From Hypomyces perniciosus (Eukaryota > Ascomycota > Sordariomycetes > Hypocreales > Hypocreaceae), in the NCBI GenBank assembly GCA_008477525.1, contig SPDT01000009.1, positions 930,001-994,000 of the forward strand: 64,000 bases of DNA. Direction: 5' to 3'. A program made the translations under genes and the position numbers. Of the stretch, positions 31,237-43,234 are shown one piece after another. How positions within the stretch are numbered: the stretch's first letter is position 1; each line of letters opens with the position of its first letter. The notes beneath the pieces are model-generated. The model saw only the letters and a list, made by a program, of their open reading frames with translations. It was not told the origin of the DNA and ran no database searches.

Positions 31237-32599
31237 CAACCGGTATCTCAGTAGGAGTGACTGAAATCAGTGCCCGCATTTATATGTGGCTTGTGGACTG
31301 GAGTACTGGTATTGGGGGGAAGGGGGTTGGTTGATCTTAAGACCCCCTAGTAGGGCGGATAAAGTGAGGATCTGATGGCGTGAAGCAGACAGACATGGCT
31401 ATCAGTAAATTGTCCCCTATAGCAGCTACTCTCTCAGCAAATACACCTCGATTTGCCTAAATGTGAGGAATTAGAGGGTATGGATAAAAACGACGGCCAC
31501 CTCGAGCTATTATTGTTATCATCAATCTTGAAACTTTTCATTGGTCGGGCACGAAATCAGTCACCGGCCTAATCCCGGCGAGTTGCCTCGCCTGCCTGAG
31601 AGCCTGGTACGGATGATCAGGACTTGGCGTGCGGGCCTCTGGCGTTGATGCTTCTGTCGGTCTCACGTCGCGCAATGAGGAGCCTGGCCCCGTCTTTAAT
31701 GCTGAACTTCCCGCTGAGTATCCCCACAACCTCCATTCTCCTCACTTCACCACTCAATGTCACCGACCTGACTTGTCTCGGGTTTCTGTAGCCTTACATC
31801 TAAGCCAGCCGTCATCTTAAAATCCGTTATTGGTTGCCTCCGCGTTCACACCGGTTTTGCTCAGTGCGGGGTGTACGTAACAATCTGGCGAAGCACGCAC
31901 CATAGTCCTATAGTGGGTACCTTCGTTGTCTACTTCATCATAATGCTATATGCCCCTGGTGAGTAGCTGCTATCACAAGGGGAATATCAGCAGCCAAATC
32001 CACGTCCAACCCCTGAGTTGTGCCGCGCAGAGTGCGGTCCCGCCTAGCCCTGACAGCACATGCAAACAGGCAGTCAAGTAACATTCGATCACAATACCTT
32101 TTTAAGCTTCAAATGTCTTGTCATACAACCCCACACACATAGCCAGTCAACCAGCGCTAACCTTCAAGGCCAATCGGGGGTTACGGGCAACATGACCTTT
32201 TCCGTTTCATTGCAGGTATCAGTATTTCGTGCTTCGTGCGGTCTGTGTTCAAGGCCCAAAATGCCGACGTCAATGAGCCCAAAGCTAAGGCGTGAACTCA
32301 TGTCCGGCGGGAGTCAAATCGTGAGGCCACACATGTTCGGCTGCATTTCAGCCCATCTTCAAGGGTTTGATGTTGTGCCTATTACATAATAGCTCGTTGG
32401 ATCTGCATGGGAGACCCAACTTCCACAACCGAGAAGGGGAAGATAACTACTGATGAGGCTCTGCGGATTGTTCCACTCCTGGCACCATAGTAACCGTTCC
32501 ATATTAACCTAACAGCAGGGCCTCCCTGCCTACCCTGCTCTCCTCCACTACATCTTGTCTCTATCTGTCTTATCTTCAGGTCAGGAAAGATTCACGGCC
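31237..32599. other. Intergenic, nothing recognised
   Basis: 1.36 kb without a supported gene. Short open frames at 31629 and 32060 show no family features. Confidence 0.4.
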
Positions 32600-34412
32600 A
32601 TGGGCATCCTTCAAATGCCTAACGAGATTATCAGACTCATCACTGAGAATCTCGACCCAGACGACGTGTTTCATTTAGCTTTGTGCGGTCGCAAATTCTT
32701 GTCTCTTCTCCAGGATCAAGGAATCTGTAGGAAAGCTCTACAGTTCTGTTCCATTCTTCCATGTAGATACCCCTTCTACGTGCTGACAGCCTCTTAAGAA
32801 TGCAAAGTTCTCGGCTGAATACCAGGAGGCCTGCATCACTGGTAGTTATGCCAGAGGATTGAGAAAACTCGTCAAGCGTAGAGAGGCGATCCAAACGGCG
32901 AGTCCATTTCAGGCTTTAACCATTGCTAAGGACGCAATTCATTTCATATATACAAACGGCGTCATATGCTATACAACCATTCGGAATTCAGCAGCAGCAG
33001 CCATCCAGCATTGTCTACAAATCTTGCGTCTTCAAGAATCTGTTGTTCAAGAACTGGTAATCGACATCCATGAGCTCATCAAAGCCTCAGAGATACCGGA
33101 TTTCCAGGAAGACCAACCATATGACTTCAAGCCGTTGTATCAAGCTAATGGCATAATCTCTTGCCTGTACAGCCAGAAGAAACCACATACTTCCCACAGA
33201 AGTTGGTTGCTTGTATGCGATCTCCAAGGCAACAAGATCATAGGCGCACATTCTCTCACCTCGGGAAACGCCATTTTTGTTCGTAATAATCAAGAATTCC
33301 TCTACTATGGTACCAAATCGGAGCCCGCCGGGGACGGTGAAAAGTGTTGGGTGCTTCAAGGGCTCTCACTTGCGACCGGCGTGTGGATACCTGAGAGGCT
33401 TGTACTTTGGGACTTTGTCAGTGTCGGAATGGGGTCAACGATCTGCTTCGAAATTTTCGACGGCCACCTTTATGGCCTATCGAGCCAGGGGCTGGTTGAT
33501 GCAGGAGAAATTAGAAGGGATTCATTCTATTACGCCTTTCGCTTTCGTCTCGGGGACCACTCGAAGACCCAAGTTCTACCAGAATCTCTCCTCTGGCGAA
33601 GGAAGGCATCTGAAGGACCCATTGACGATCGCTGGAGTACTCTCGAGCTTTATCGGGATGAAAGATCCGGCGGCATCTTCATCATTGAGACCCGAAAGGA
33701 ACTCCTTTCCACCAGCTCTTGGAGTCAGCGCACTTGCTATAAGAAACTACTTCTCCTTCCTCCGTATGAGATTCATGAAGAAGGCTTGACAGATGACTTC
33801 CAAGACCATGAGGATTGGGGCAACGACGTGTACGATGAGGCACGCTCGCGGGATAGTGTGCATTATGGCGACGGGAGCTCTTCTCCAATGACGTTCACGT
33901 TCCACAACTCTCCCGTACGCTCTTATAATGCGCCATGTCGGACCTTCTTAGATTTGGTCAACGACCCTTCAGATGCTCACCCAACGGTTCAGCGACTGCG
34001 ACTTCGGGCAAGGCTACAAGCATCAGAACTACGCCCAACAGTCGATGCTGGCCAATCAACCCTACCTAATAGTTCTGATGTTGTGGGGGAAATAGGAGAT
34101 CACGACGTTCGACTTTGGCCAGCTGCGGAAGATCCAAAACTACCGGATCATGCTTTAGACCGCCGCTACGAGGCCCTAAATCCGCAAAAACACTTTGATG
34201 AAGTCGATTGGGCGAAAGATGACAGGTTTCTGATCTATTCTCCAAGACCTTTCAACAGCTATGGCAAGCCGAGACCAATGGTCCTTATCTCCTTCGACCC
34301 TGCGCTACATCTCCACGGTTTACGGGAGTGGTCCTCGTACAGCGTTTCAATGAGCTGTCTCATTTGCGAACGACATAGTAAATCTCTACCAAGCGGCAGA
34401 GCTGAGAGCTAA
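32600..34412 (+). pseudogene. F-box-family protein with a probable frameshift
   Basis: ATG at 32600 starts an F-box: MGILQMPNEIIRLITENLDPDDVFHLALCGRKF. The frame ends at TAA 32795-32797, but the same protein continues in another frame from about 32796 (KNAKFSAEYQEA, ARGLRKLVKRREAIQTASPF) as one uninterrupted 517-codon frame to 34412. Removing one T at TCTTAAG would join them; a short intron in 32740-32790 is an alternative. The long C-terminal region (FLYYGTKSE, GSTICFEIFDGHLYGLSSQ) matches a fungal F-box family I know as several expanded paralogues. F-box proteins recruit substrates to SCF ubiquitin ligases. The intact 517-codon tail argues for a real gene with a single lesion or a missed intron. 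Confidence 0.75.
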
Positions 34413-35610
34413 TGATAAATATGCTATCAATCACCAATCAACAGCATGAGGGCACATAGAAGAAGGATTGGAAAAGATTAGATTCGACACTCTTGCTGAT
34501 CCCAAGTTAGGTGGGGAAAGCTGCCATTTAAATATATGGAAAACTATCTATCGGAACAGAGCTCATCCAGTTGGGTCCGGGTTGATCGAATGTTCTAGAT
34601 AAAATGTGTGTAATCATGATCGTCATAGATGGAATCGAATAGACGGTCTTGTTGGTCGGACTTGGTTGCGATTCGGGGTCAGCCGCACTCAATTGCTGAG
34701 TTTGACAGAACCGCTGTTGCTGCTCTCTGCATGTTCACATCAGCGTTTCTCTTCTGGAAGTTGCCGCCGTAGGCTTGCTAATTCTCTTGCTGACTCTCCT
34801 TTTTATGGAGGAGAGTGGAGATCTGGAGTACGTATGTTCTATCGATAGTAGGAAGGATTGAGCTTGAGGCACGTGTTTATTTTGAGAAGCCGAAGACCAC
34901 GCCTGTCTGCTTAGTCATGATCGCGTGCTACAAACTCGGCCAAAAGCGACACATGTTGCATGATTCCTAAAGATCATCCCTCCGTATTCGTGTCAATTCA
35001 TCTTAACAAAATCTTTGCACATTTGCACTTCCGGGCTGGGACAAAAATGCAAAACTAACGGCATCGCTTTATGGTTACCAAGTTTTTTTTTGAGTGGACC
35101 AGTTGGCAAAAGTGCGAGTGCAGTTTTCCATTTTGCCCCACCAGGTGCCGAACTGTCCATGCCAAAACGCAAATTGACCCCCGGCCGGGTTGGGCCAATG
35201 AGTTCGAGGTTGATGGATCAGCTATGGCCTCCCGTAATCGGTGAGTTGGCGATGTGCATGCATCTGCTCTACACCCCACAAGGATTGTAAAGTGCAACGG
35301 GACACTTGCTAGGTTTATACATCATGGGTGCAGTATCCACGAATATGAGGCAACCTGATGCAGTCAAGTTTACGCTGATCTCGTGTCGGTCAAGTCACTA
35401 TACCCAAAGTCTCATTCATAGCGAGGCTGATGTTCAACTACGCGCTGACTAAAACTAGGGAATAAACAGAGCATAGGAATTCCGGGTTCAAACTTTGTTG
35501 ACAGATATCAATCACAGATCAACAGTATGAGGGCTCATTGACAGATGCATAAATGATGGAATTCGACACTCTTGCTGATCCCAAGTTAGGTGGGAAAAGC
35601 TGCTGCTTAA
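34413..35610. repeat. Region with two direct copies of a 100-bp repeat
   Basis: The block ATTCGACACTCTTGCTGATC followed by CCAAGTTAGGTGGGGAAAGC occurs at about 34480-34530 and again at 35560-35610, flanked by alignable ATCAACAGyATGAGGGC sequence. The 3' part recurs weakly at 46130-46170. Likely TE termini; the rest of the interval holds no recognised gene. Confidence 0.5.
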
Positions 35611-35662
35611 ATACATGAATTTCCTAACCATCCGGGTTCTTACAGACTATCCGGGTTCTTAC

Positions 35663-36240
35663 AGGCTAGTTAGGAATAAAGGAATGTGCCGTGATGTGGA
35701 GTTATCCGTTACTGAGGTTGACAACAGAAATTGTCAAGAACGGGTGGACACAAGAAGAGAGTGATAGAGTCTGGAGAGCAGTGGGCACGAAGTAGGCACG
35801 CAGGCAGCAACTGTATTGATCTCTGTCCTTTCCTTTTTAGAGGGAAGGGCCCCTATTATAGTCCTCGGGCTTCGAGAGTCGGCTTCCTTCCTCCGTGACC
35901 TTCCGTTGGTGCGGGCGCTCTTCCCCGTATTGCGGGCGCCGCTCCCACAGGAAATCTATAGACAACCGCGCGCCCGCGCGGCTGATAAGACCACGAAGCT
36001 GGAATCTGTAACAATAGGTGCCGGTGGCACTACTTGATCATAATGGCGAAAGAACAAAGCAACACGCACAATGCAGCTGGGGTAACGATTCAATGAATAA
36101 AAGAGCGATGGTGATGCGAAACTAACTAAAGACTAGATCCCTTTATATAGAAGTTGCGTATAATAGCAGCTGCGAGATTAGGTAGAAAGCGAAAAAGTAT
36201 TAGCCGGGTTGGGCATGTCACTTATTCTAACAAAGCAGCA
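35663..36240 (+). repeat. Composite of LTR-like repeats
   Basis: In order: the 62-bp block shared with 26604-26665; from 35732 the TGTCAAGAACGGG start of LTR family 2; and at 35960-36240 a stretch shared in diverged form with 46250-46520 (common anchors GCTGATAAGACCACGAAGCT and TTGATCATAATGGCGAAAG). A short TCCGGGTTCTTACAG duplication lies at 35628-35660. No reverse transcriptase or gag coding was seen. Confidence 0.5.
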
Positions 36241-36469
36241 ACATGGTTCAAAACAACCACTAAGCTATTACAGTTAGACCTGAGCAGTGGCAGCTTAGCT
36301 TTATTGTCACCGGCTATATGCAGTAGCTATTCCCAGTGCCGTAGGTAGTTCCACGTTTAATTAGTCAGATAGCTTCCATGTATTTTAGTCAGCTAAGTTG
36401 CCCACCTAGTTAGCAACAGCAAGAGCCTTTCTTTTATCAATCAAATTGGTCATCTATGTTATGTCCAAA

Positions 36470-36680
36470 CTTTTTTATGTGATTAGTAGCTCCATTAGGA
36501 AAACCTCCAAGGCATTTCAAATAGCTATAAGCTCTGCGCCAGCCACCTTCATTCAAGGCCCCGGGTTTCGGTGTTCTGCTGCCCTAGGCTCTTGGTCGGT
36601 GCCTATTTCGTAGTAACAGCAGGGGTTTGTCTTGACACCTTAATAGGAGCCTGGCGACCCATCTGTATAGAAGACATGTT
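36470..36680 (-). pseudogene. LINE RNase H domain scrap
   Basis: The minus strand reads VFYTDGSPGSY, a stop, and after about 45 codons AGAELIAI, stop, NALEVF. YTDGS with its Asp and the AEL helix with its Glu are the first two catalytic segments of LINE-type RNase H. Three stops in 65 codons show a fossil. It could derive from the same Tad-like family as 4141-4853, whose tail follows RNase H. Confidence 0.6.
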
Positions 36681-37506
36681 GCTGGAGGGAAATATTGCAA
36701 GCAACACTACAGCACACGGGTCAACCCCAGCGAATGCTCGGCGGTAACGGTCGGTGTCAGGAGACCCGATTGGATAGAGCCGCGAGACATATCATGTGAC
36801 TAGAATTACGGTTGGCTATGAATCGCCATGATGTATCATAGTTTCATATGGCCATAAAACCCGACTTCCACCTTCATATCATCCCAATTGTCGTCTATAT
36901 TTCCTAACTTCAGGTAGCGTATATACATCTCTCTTACAATACATGATTTTCGAATGTAGATATTATGTATTATATTTACATGTGCACATGATTGTTACTC
37001 AACTGCCAGATGCCTTACTATATTTGCAACAGTCATCGTAATGGGTCACTACCGGATAACGCAACCACCAAATGCTACTCGGCGATGGATCACAGCCGGA
37101 TCCGTCATTCTCCCAGTCATTATCCTGATAAGACTATCACAACATCTAGGTTCATCTATTGTTAATGATTTTAACTGCATCTGTCAGGACTATATTCAAT
37201 CTTAAAGTGTATTCCAGCTAGTAGTTCATCATGTATTCGAACAGCTGCTTTGCTGACTCAGTTTGCAACAAGAGCCGTCAATTCAATCATTTCTTGGTTA
37301 TCTATACAGTATACTTCCAAATTAGTCCTACGTGATCAATCCAACAAAGCAACGCAATACAATTGATCCATTTATATTGGATTAAGCGCCTAAGCTTTGT
37401 ACCAGTCGTAAGGAACTGCCTGAAGGCCGTAACTCATACAACCATCATGTACGTAGCCTCCTCTTTTTGGACCTATATTACTGAGTGATTAGCCTAAGTT
37501 TCGCTG
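36681..37506. other. Intergenic, AT-rich, nothing recognised
   Basis: No gene or repeat recognised. Confidence 0.4.
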
Positions 37507-37968
37507 TCAATGAGGCTGCTCACAGTTTTTGAAGTTTTGAGACATAAGACTCCCGCATTCCTCGAAATTTATCTTAGAATGACGATCTGAACAATCGCCC
37601 CAACTAATTGAATACGTATACACATAAGCCGCATTTCCGGGATGATATATTCCCACAATGCTATCGCCAACTATTGTTAGGTTTGTACGCCACCCAGAGC
37701 AAAAATCCTTGGTAAACAGATTAGCTTTTATCTCCTCGATAGGCAGCTCTTTATCATCGAAACAATGAGGGCGGCCACCGTCGTCATGTGGTGATTGGTT
37801 CGCTATAGCCGAGGTTGCTGATGGCGCCTCACTTATAGAAGTAGACTTCCCTACAATAATTGTCGAAGTTGGCTGTGTAGTGGTCGTAGTGAGGCTTGTT
37901 GAAATTGTAGAACAAGATGCGTGCCCGGCTGCAAGGCTAGCATATAAGAGAACCAATATTGAAAACAT
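37507..37968 (-). CDS. Small secreted cysteine-containing protein, 153 aa
   Basis: ATG at 37966-37968 to TGA at 37507-37509, single exon, intact. MFSILVLLYASLAAGHASC is a clear signal peptide. A Ser/Thr-rich linker (likely O-glycosylated) spans residues 20-60. The C-terminal ~85 residues have six cysteines and the pattern DFC...SISWGDC...FEECGSLMSQNFKNC, which aligns with the C-terminal part of the LysM-type protein relic at 47850-48670. It is a likely secreted effector-like protein; no enzymatic function is evident. Confidence 0.7.
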   Translation of the reverse strand: MFSILVLLYASLAAGHASCSTISTSLTTTTTQPTSTIIVGKSTSISEAPSATSAIANQSPHDDGGRPHCFDDKELPIEEIKANLFTKDFCSGWRTNLTIVGDSIVGIYHPGNAAYVYTYSISWGDCSDRHSKINFEECGSLMSQNFKNCEQPH

Positions 37969-38542
37969 GACTGATACTGAGCATCAAGGAGCTTGCCAAC
38001 CTTTATGCTGTGGCAGCGCTTAATTTACCGTGGAAGGGCCAACGGTGTCAGCCTGCGGAAAGCTGTAAATTCGAATTACATTTATATGTAATTCATAGTA
38101 TCTGTACGGAGTATATATGTCCGCACATAGAGAACACGGCAATGTACGAGAGAAAAAATAATAATGCCAGAATATACATAATTATATCCGATGCACCTAT
38201 ACATGCTTATATACAGTACTTCGTACCGACATACCAAGCTCAGCGTCCAGGTTTCTGTGTTTTGTTGTTCTCACATTAATGCCATTTTTGGCTGAATGTG
38301 ACTTATGCGACTTCTGCCACTGCATTCTGCGAACCACCGTGTACATACTATTGCTGATTCAGCTTGGCAGTGATGGAATATGCAGTGGCACAAGAGCAAC
38401 AAAGGTCAATTCTGACCCTATTGCCTTAATTTTATGGTCTACAATAGCCTGAAACCTATGATCTTGACATGTCCTTTTATATGTCATGACATGATCTCAC
38501 CTCAAATAAGCTAGCTAGGCCAAATTCCTTGAGGTCCCCATA

Positions 38543-38920
38543 CTACGGAACGATACGGTACGCACAAGGTACTGCACAAGCCACCTTGTCTATGAAGGGT
38601 CCGCGTTCAGAACGAAGTTTAATGACAGACTTAGGGACGGTGGAATTGGCCTTGAGTGTATAAACACAAGACATTGCTTCTGGTACAGTACACTCCAATG
38701 GTGTATTAAGCATATCGCCAAAATGTATTCGGAACTGAAAGTTTGTGTTATCTGCAACCACTGCAAAAGAGCACGGATCAAAACCTATCACTATTGTCAT
38801 GGTTTTATCGGCACCTTTAATTGGCGAAACTGGCTTTTTCGAATCCTTGGTCGTGGGAACATCATAACGGAGAATGATGTCTGCTCGCGGTGTCGGCTTA
38901 AACGGGGCATGACGTCAAAG
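38543..38920 (-). other. Long open minus-strand stretch, possible exon
   Basis: About 125 codons are open, from FKPTPRADIILRYD through TIVIGFDPCSFAVVAD to AYRIVP and a stop. IVIGFDPCSFAVVAD and the paired cysteines look protein-like, but no ATG-led gene model could be built and no family is recognised. It could be the last exon of a decayed gene. The rest of 37969-39745 holds nothing recognised, apart from a His-rich simple repeat (CATCATCACCATCACCAT) at 38933. Confidence 0.25.
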
Positions 38921-39745
38921 ATTATGCACCAGCATCATCATCACCATCACCATTGTGACCACCTCCACGGCGGTCGTGATCGTTCGCCACTAATATATCA
39001 CGCAGAGTTACCAGCCAGTCCTGTCCTAAGCCAGAAGGAATAGATGATGAATGGCTCTCCTGTCCGGTACTAGATCAAAAACCATAGTCTCCTATATCGC
39101 AAGTGCTGGCAACACAACTAAAGAAGATGAAAATCGGGATAATAGCAACCCTCCGACTCGGTTGTACCATGTAGGAACAATCTCAATCATACCATCGTCG
39201 TCGATTCATACGTCACAACTTATTTTTCGGTACCTATGGGTAAGGTTCTACCATTAACAAAGGTCTGCTGCAAAATACTTACTCCACCTCAGAGCTGAGG
39301 GCATTTATAGAATATCCTATTCATATCGTCATCAAATCGGTAACTCCAAAATGGAGGCATAGTCACCAAGCGGCTCGCCGGTGGGCCCGGAGACGCCGCC
39401 TGCGATAAAATTGATCCCGTGGTCTTAAACTAAGGAGTCAGCTAAGGATGGCTGTGGCCATGCTTCCCATGGTCTGGTTGGTGGCCATCTAGGCGCCGGA
39501 ATTATGCCCATACTGTTTTTTCGGGGATGCTGAAGAATCGAGGTTATGCGTCTATGGTTGTCTGCAATATCAGACTATAGAGGGCTTTGATGACAAAATC
39601 TCTTTACGAACAGAATGGAACGATGGCATTGAACATACCCTGCCCCTTAGTGACTATAGGATCCCGAGGGTTTATAAGGATGATCACCAAAAGATGATGA
39701 GGATGCCGAAGCTGAGGCGGGGACCAGAAATAAGTGCTTGGCTTC

Positions 39746-39982
39746 TGTCGGATAACGTCGGTCTAGTTGTTGGAATAAGCAAAAATGTGTATGCAAGGGA
39801 ACCTGTGGTCTGACGTGAGGTGAAACAGAACGCGCGGCGTTCTGCTTCTATGATAAAATGGCGGGAGGAGAATCCAAGGAAGAGAAAAAAAAAACGGACA
39901 GGACATGGAGCAATTGAGTGGAATTCTGACGCCCTATCTTCGTGATGTGAACAAGCTGACTACGTAACTGGGTTTTCCAACA
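39746..39982 (+). repeat. Solo LTR family 1 with GCTTC target-site duplication
   Basis: The 237-bp element begins TGTCGGATAACG and ends GGGTTTTCCAACA. GCTTC precedes it (39741-39745) and follows it (39983-39987), a perfect 5-bp target duplication. No internal retroelement sequence is present, so it arose by LTR-LTR recombination. Diverged homologue at 623-829. Confidence 0.85.
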
Positions 39983-40456
39983 GCTTCGCATCTGTTCGAT
40001 TGATAGTATATGTATATACTTACTTCTGCGTCTTTACTATTTTATGGGCAGGGAGGATTTTGAGAATGCCAAGTCAGGCTGTTTGTCTATTTTAGCGCTG
40101 CGTGTGGGTGATCGCTCTTCGATGGGTCTGAGCTCCTTCGCCCAACCCAGTTTACTCTGCATTTATTATCTGATCTACTATCTACAAGAGACACGCACGT
40201 GCTTGAGCCGCCTTAAAAATTGGCCCACCAAAAACTTACCGGCTGGAGAATAAATATCCCTGCCTGCCCACGCTAAAACTCGAACGCGTCAACACGTCAT
40301 TACGGAGTAGAATCTGGTTTCTTTTTTTAGGATACTCAGCACAAAACGCTATCGCCGACGATAAAATACTCGACTAAATAACCCGAAATTTGTTCCAGAG
40401 TGAAATAGCCTTCTTCGTTTATTGGCCGCGCCTGGCTTACTCGGTTGTGGCAATAG
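39983..40456. other. Intergenic upstream of the CENP-C-like gene
   Basis: No gene recognised; likely includes the promoter of the next gene. TACTCCG-type and T6 tracts occur at 40305-40330. Confidence 0.4.
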
Positions 40457-41824
40457 ATGGGGACTATGGCTCTAGGCGTCGGCGGGAAGCGCGGAGACGC
40501 AACTGATCCGCCCCTCGTGGCCATCTTCTCATCGCCACGCAGCTGCAAGTCCGCCAGCGAAGAAGACGATAGCTCCGGCAGTGGGGATGTGGAGATTTTA
40601 TCAAGTGAGCTCGTTTACCCCCACTATTACGAACAACCAAACAGGGAGAGCTGATATCTGGGCGTTTGTTTTATTATAGGCGCCAGGTCTGGGCAGCCAC
40701 AGAAGGAGGATCTCCAATCAGATGATCCTCCGTCAAATGAGAAATCGAAGAAACGGCGGCCACAAAGAAAATTGACTGGCACCGATACCGTAGAGGAACA
40801 CGAAGGACAGCTGGAGGAACAAGAGGTTAAGGCTACTCGGAAGAAACAACGTACGACGAGACCGGCAGTGTGGAAATCCGGGCCATCAAAAGCAAAACCG
40901 ACAATCAACGGCAAAGCCATTGCAGCACCATCACCAGCAGCACTGGCAGAAAGCAAACCTAAGTCCAAAGTCAGGCCGAGACGGAAACCTAATGCAGTCG
41001 CAAGCGCAGACGCTGATAAAAAGGCGGGTGAGGCATCGTTTATTCACAAGATGACGCAGACGAGATCAGGTCGGCGCTCATACAAGCCCGTAGATTACTG
41101 GCGGGGTGAGCAGGTGGTTCTGGGGAAAGAGGAGCAAAATGACATTTTCCATAACACGGATGGATTCATCCTGTCCAGTACCAAGGATGTTATGCGTGTG
41201 CCCAAGGAAGCGCCACCGACTAAGCACACTTCACGGGGCTACAAACCACCCAAATCAAAAAAACCTACCCCAGAGGAAGAAGAGGAAGAAGAGTGGGAAC
41301 TCAACCCCGGTATTATCGAAGGCGAGATCGTCCTCTGGGAACCAGAACACGAGGAACATCCACTGGCAGACAACCAAGTCGTGGAGGTCATAGACGAGTG
41401 CATCGCTATCTCGGGGCGCGCCATACAAACGTCAGAGGTCCGCGGCGCGACGTTCCGGTTTGCAAAGCCGTTGAAGATGCCGTTCATGGGTGCAGGCATA
41501 GTCGATCTTCCCCCGGGCGGGAAGAAGCAGTCGAAGAACTCGCGCATGATGCACATGGTATTTTTCGTGCAATATGGCAAGGTCATGGTGAGGATCAATG
41601 AGGTGCGGTTTCGCATATCAAAGGGAGGAATGTGGATTGTGCCGAGACGTGAGTTTTCCAAGCGCATAAAAAACCGGGATGGAGTTCACGTCTAACTCGC
41701 TTTTTCAGAGAATTTTTATAGCATTACAAATGACTGTGAACGGCCTAGTCGTATCTTCTTCTGTCAGGCATGCGAGACATCAGCAGGGAAACTCGACGCC
41801 ACACAACTTACCATCACGACATGA
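40457..41824 (+). CDS. CENP-C/Mif2-like kinetochore protein, three exons, 410 aa
   Basis: ATG at 40457; exons 40457-40604, 40680-41648 and 41709-41824 (TGA) join in frame through introns with donors GTGAGC and GTGAGT and acceptors TTATAG and TTTCAG. All hallmarks of fungal CENP-C are present: an N-terminal LGVGGKRG ... PLVAIFSSP block, a basic disordered middle, the CENP-C motif RSGRRSYKPVDYWRGE at about residue 178, an acidic stretch, and a C-terminal cupin dimerisation domain (RAIQTSEVRGATFRFAKPL, GAGIVDLPPGG, KNSRMMHMVFFVQYGKVMV, GGMWIVPR then NFYSITND). CENP-C bridges CENP-A nucleosomes to the inner kinetochore. At 410 aa it is shorter than usual single-copy fungal Mif2 proteins, mainly in the N-terminal half and linker. 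No lesion is seen, unlike most neighbours. Probably a second, accessory copy; that the genome also has a standard copy is inferred. Confidence 0.88.
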
Positions 41825-42420
41825 CAACAAAGCATGGAAGGCCGGCAAAGACCCATAACGAGGTGCGGCGGCCACTATGGCATGAATGCACGCTACAGAC
41901 ATACTTCATAGCCAAGGGTAGGATCGACTCCTTTATGGTCTTGGGGGCAGAGGCAGCAGAAAAGGAGAGGGAGAGGGTACAGATCGGACTGACGCAGCCG
42001 CAAGATGAACTATCTGGTAGGCTCAAACAGGATGTGAAGGTGGTAGTATACGACCTCGAGGAGCAGGCCGGCATTGTCCAGGATTTCGAAGGGTCCAAGT
42101 CGTCGAGGGTGCTGTGGCTAACCTAGACCGGCTTCCAGGTTCACATGAAGGGGCTACGGGATGATGAGATCAAGTCGTTGTATGCGCTGCCACCGAAGAG
42201 GATACTGGACGAGGCCGCTGCTGCTGAAGCCGACGTTGGAGTGGGAGGAGGGGGAAGGTTCGGAGATAAATCAGATAGTGTTATTGGAGAGGATAACATT
42301 CTCGTGGCGACTGAGTCTCTAATGATACATAATACCATTCGCCGTATACCGAGTCGGAAAAAGTCAGTGGGTTCGGGGAAAAAATCAGGGTACCTGATTT
42401 TCAGTGCAATGCCCACGTAG
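41821..42420 (+). pseudogene. ORF overlapping the CENP-C-like stop, one in-frame TAG
   Basis: ATG at 41821 overlaps the preceding TGA as ATGA. The frame runs 101 codons to TAG at 42124-42126 and continues open for 98 more to TAG at 42418-42420. The protein starts MTTKHGRPAKTHNEVRRPLW, is charged, has VLWLT right before the stop and TGFQVHMKGLRDDEIKSLY after it, then a Gly/Ala-rich and Lys-rich tail. I do not recognise it. It may be a separate gene with one nonsense change or part of a longer CENP-C-like transcript. Confidence 0.4.
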
Positions 42421-43234
42421 ACTAAAGTAGATATATTCTTCTGCATATCTCGGCTATTCTAATCCAATTACCCCGGTATTTTGCAATACTCGTAAGCCGT
42501 AACTAGATTGTCCAGCTAATCATGGCGCTAGGAGCGGCCCAGACCGAGCTAGAACCTAATTACCTGTGATCAGACAAATGACTTCCGTTTTCATCCGGCA
42601 CATACTCTTGCATCGTCCTTTTATAGTCAGGCATCTCCCCAATCAAAAACACACAATCTCCTCTTCATTGTAGACGACCTCGGGTTTCCATCAATCAATG
42701 AAGGAGTTTCTCTCGTCTGTCTCGTACAAATTATCCTGTAAAATGAAGAATGGATGTTGCACGAGATATCTGGTCTGGTCTTACGCGTGCGGCAGATACA
42801 GAGGTACCAACAATGAACAGTCACTTGATGTGAAGCAAACACGATGAATGCCGTCCAGGTTGCCTCATTCTTGACCAGATTCACCTGGAGTATGATTGAA
42901 GATAAAAGATCCCAAATAGGTAATGCTTAGTCTACAGGAGGCTTAGAGTGATAGCTGCGACGTTCAACCATGAATTTAGAGCAGCGTTCGTCGGATACTT
43001 TAGACTGCGGCTTTCAATCACCATCTTTTTCGGCGACGCCTATCTTGGTCAGGGCGTCAAGTCTGCTTGCACTTCATCGTGAAAAGTGAGTATTAGCGAG
43101 CTGGATTCTATTACATAAATCCATTCCTTGCATACCATCAGTGAGCTCTGTCCTCCAGTCTTGGGTAGATTATACATCCATCCATACTCTGGCATCCGGT
43201 TCGCAAACAGCCCATCCCAATACATTCCCCGACA
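42421..43234. other. Intergenic, nothing recognised
   Basis: No family or repeat recognised; a minus-strand 85-codon frame at 42627-42884 shows no features. Confidence 0.4.

Noticed and set aside
32859..33359. Antisense and overlapping frames in the F-box gene
   Set aside because: The plus frame of 517 codons carries the family motifs; the others are shadows.
38933..38955. His-rich run resembling a metal-binding tag
   Set aside because: Simple CAT/CAC repeat in a frame without other coding support.
42145..42420. Separate small gene starting at 42145
   Set aside because: It is in the same frame as the ORF from 41821 and only separated by one TAG, so it is treated as one unit.
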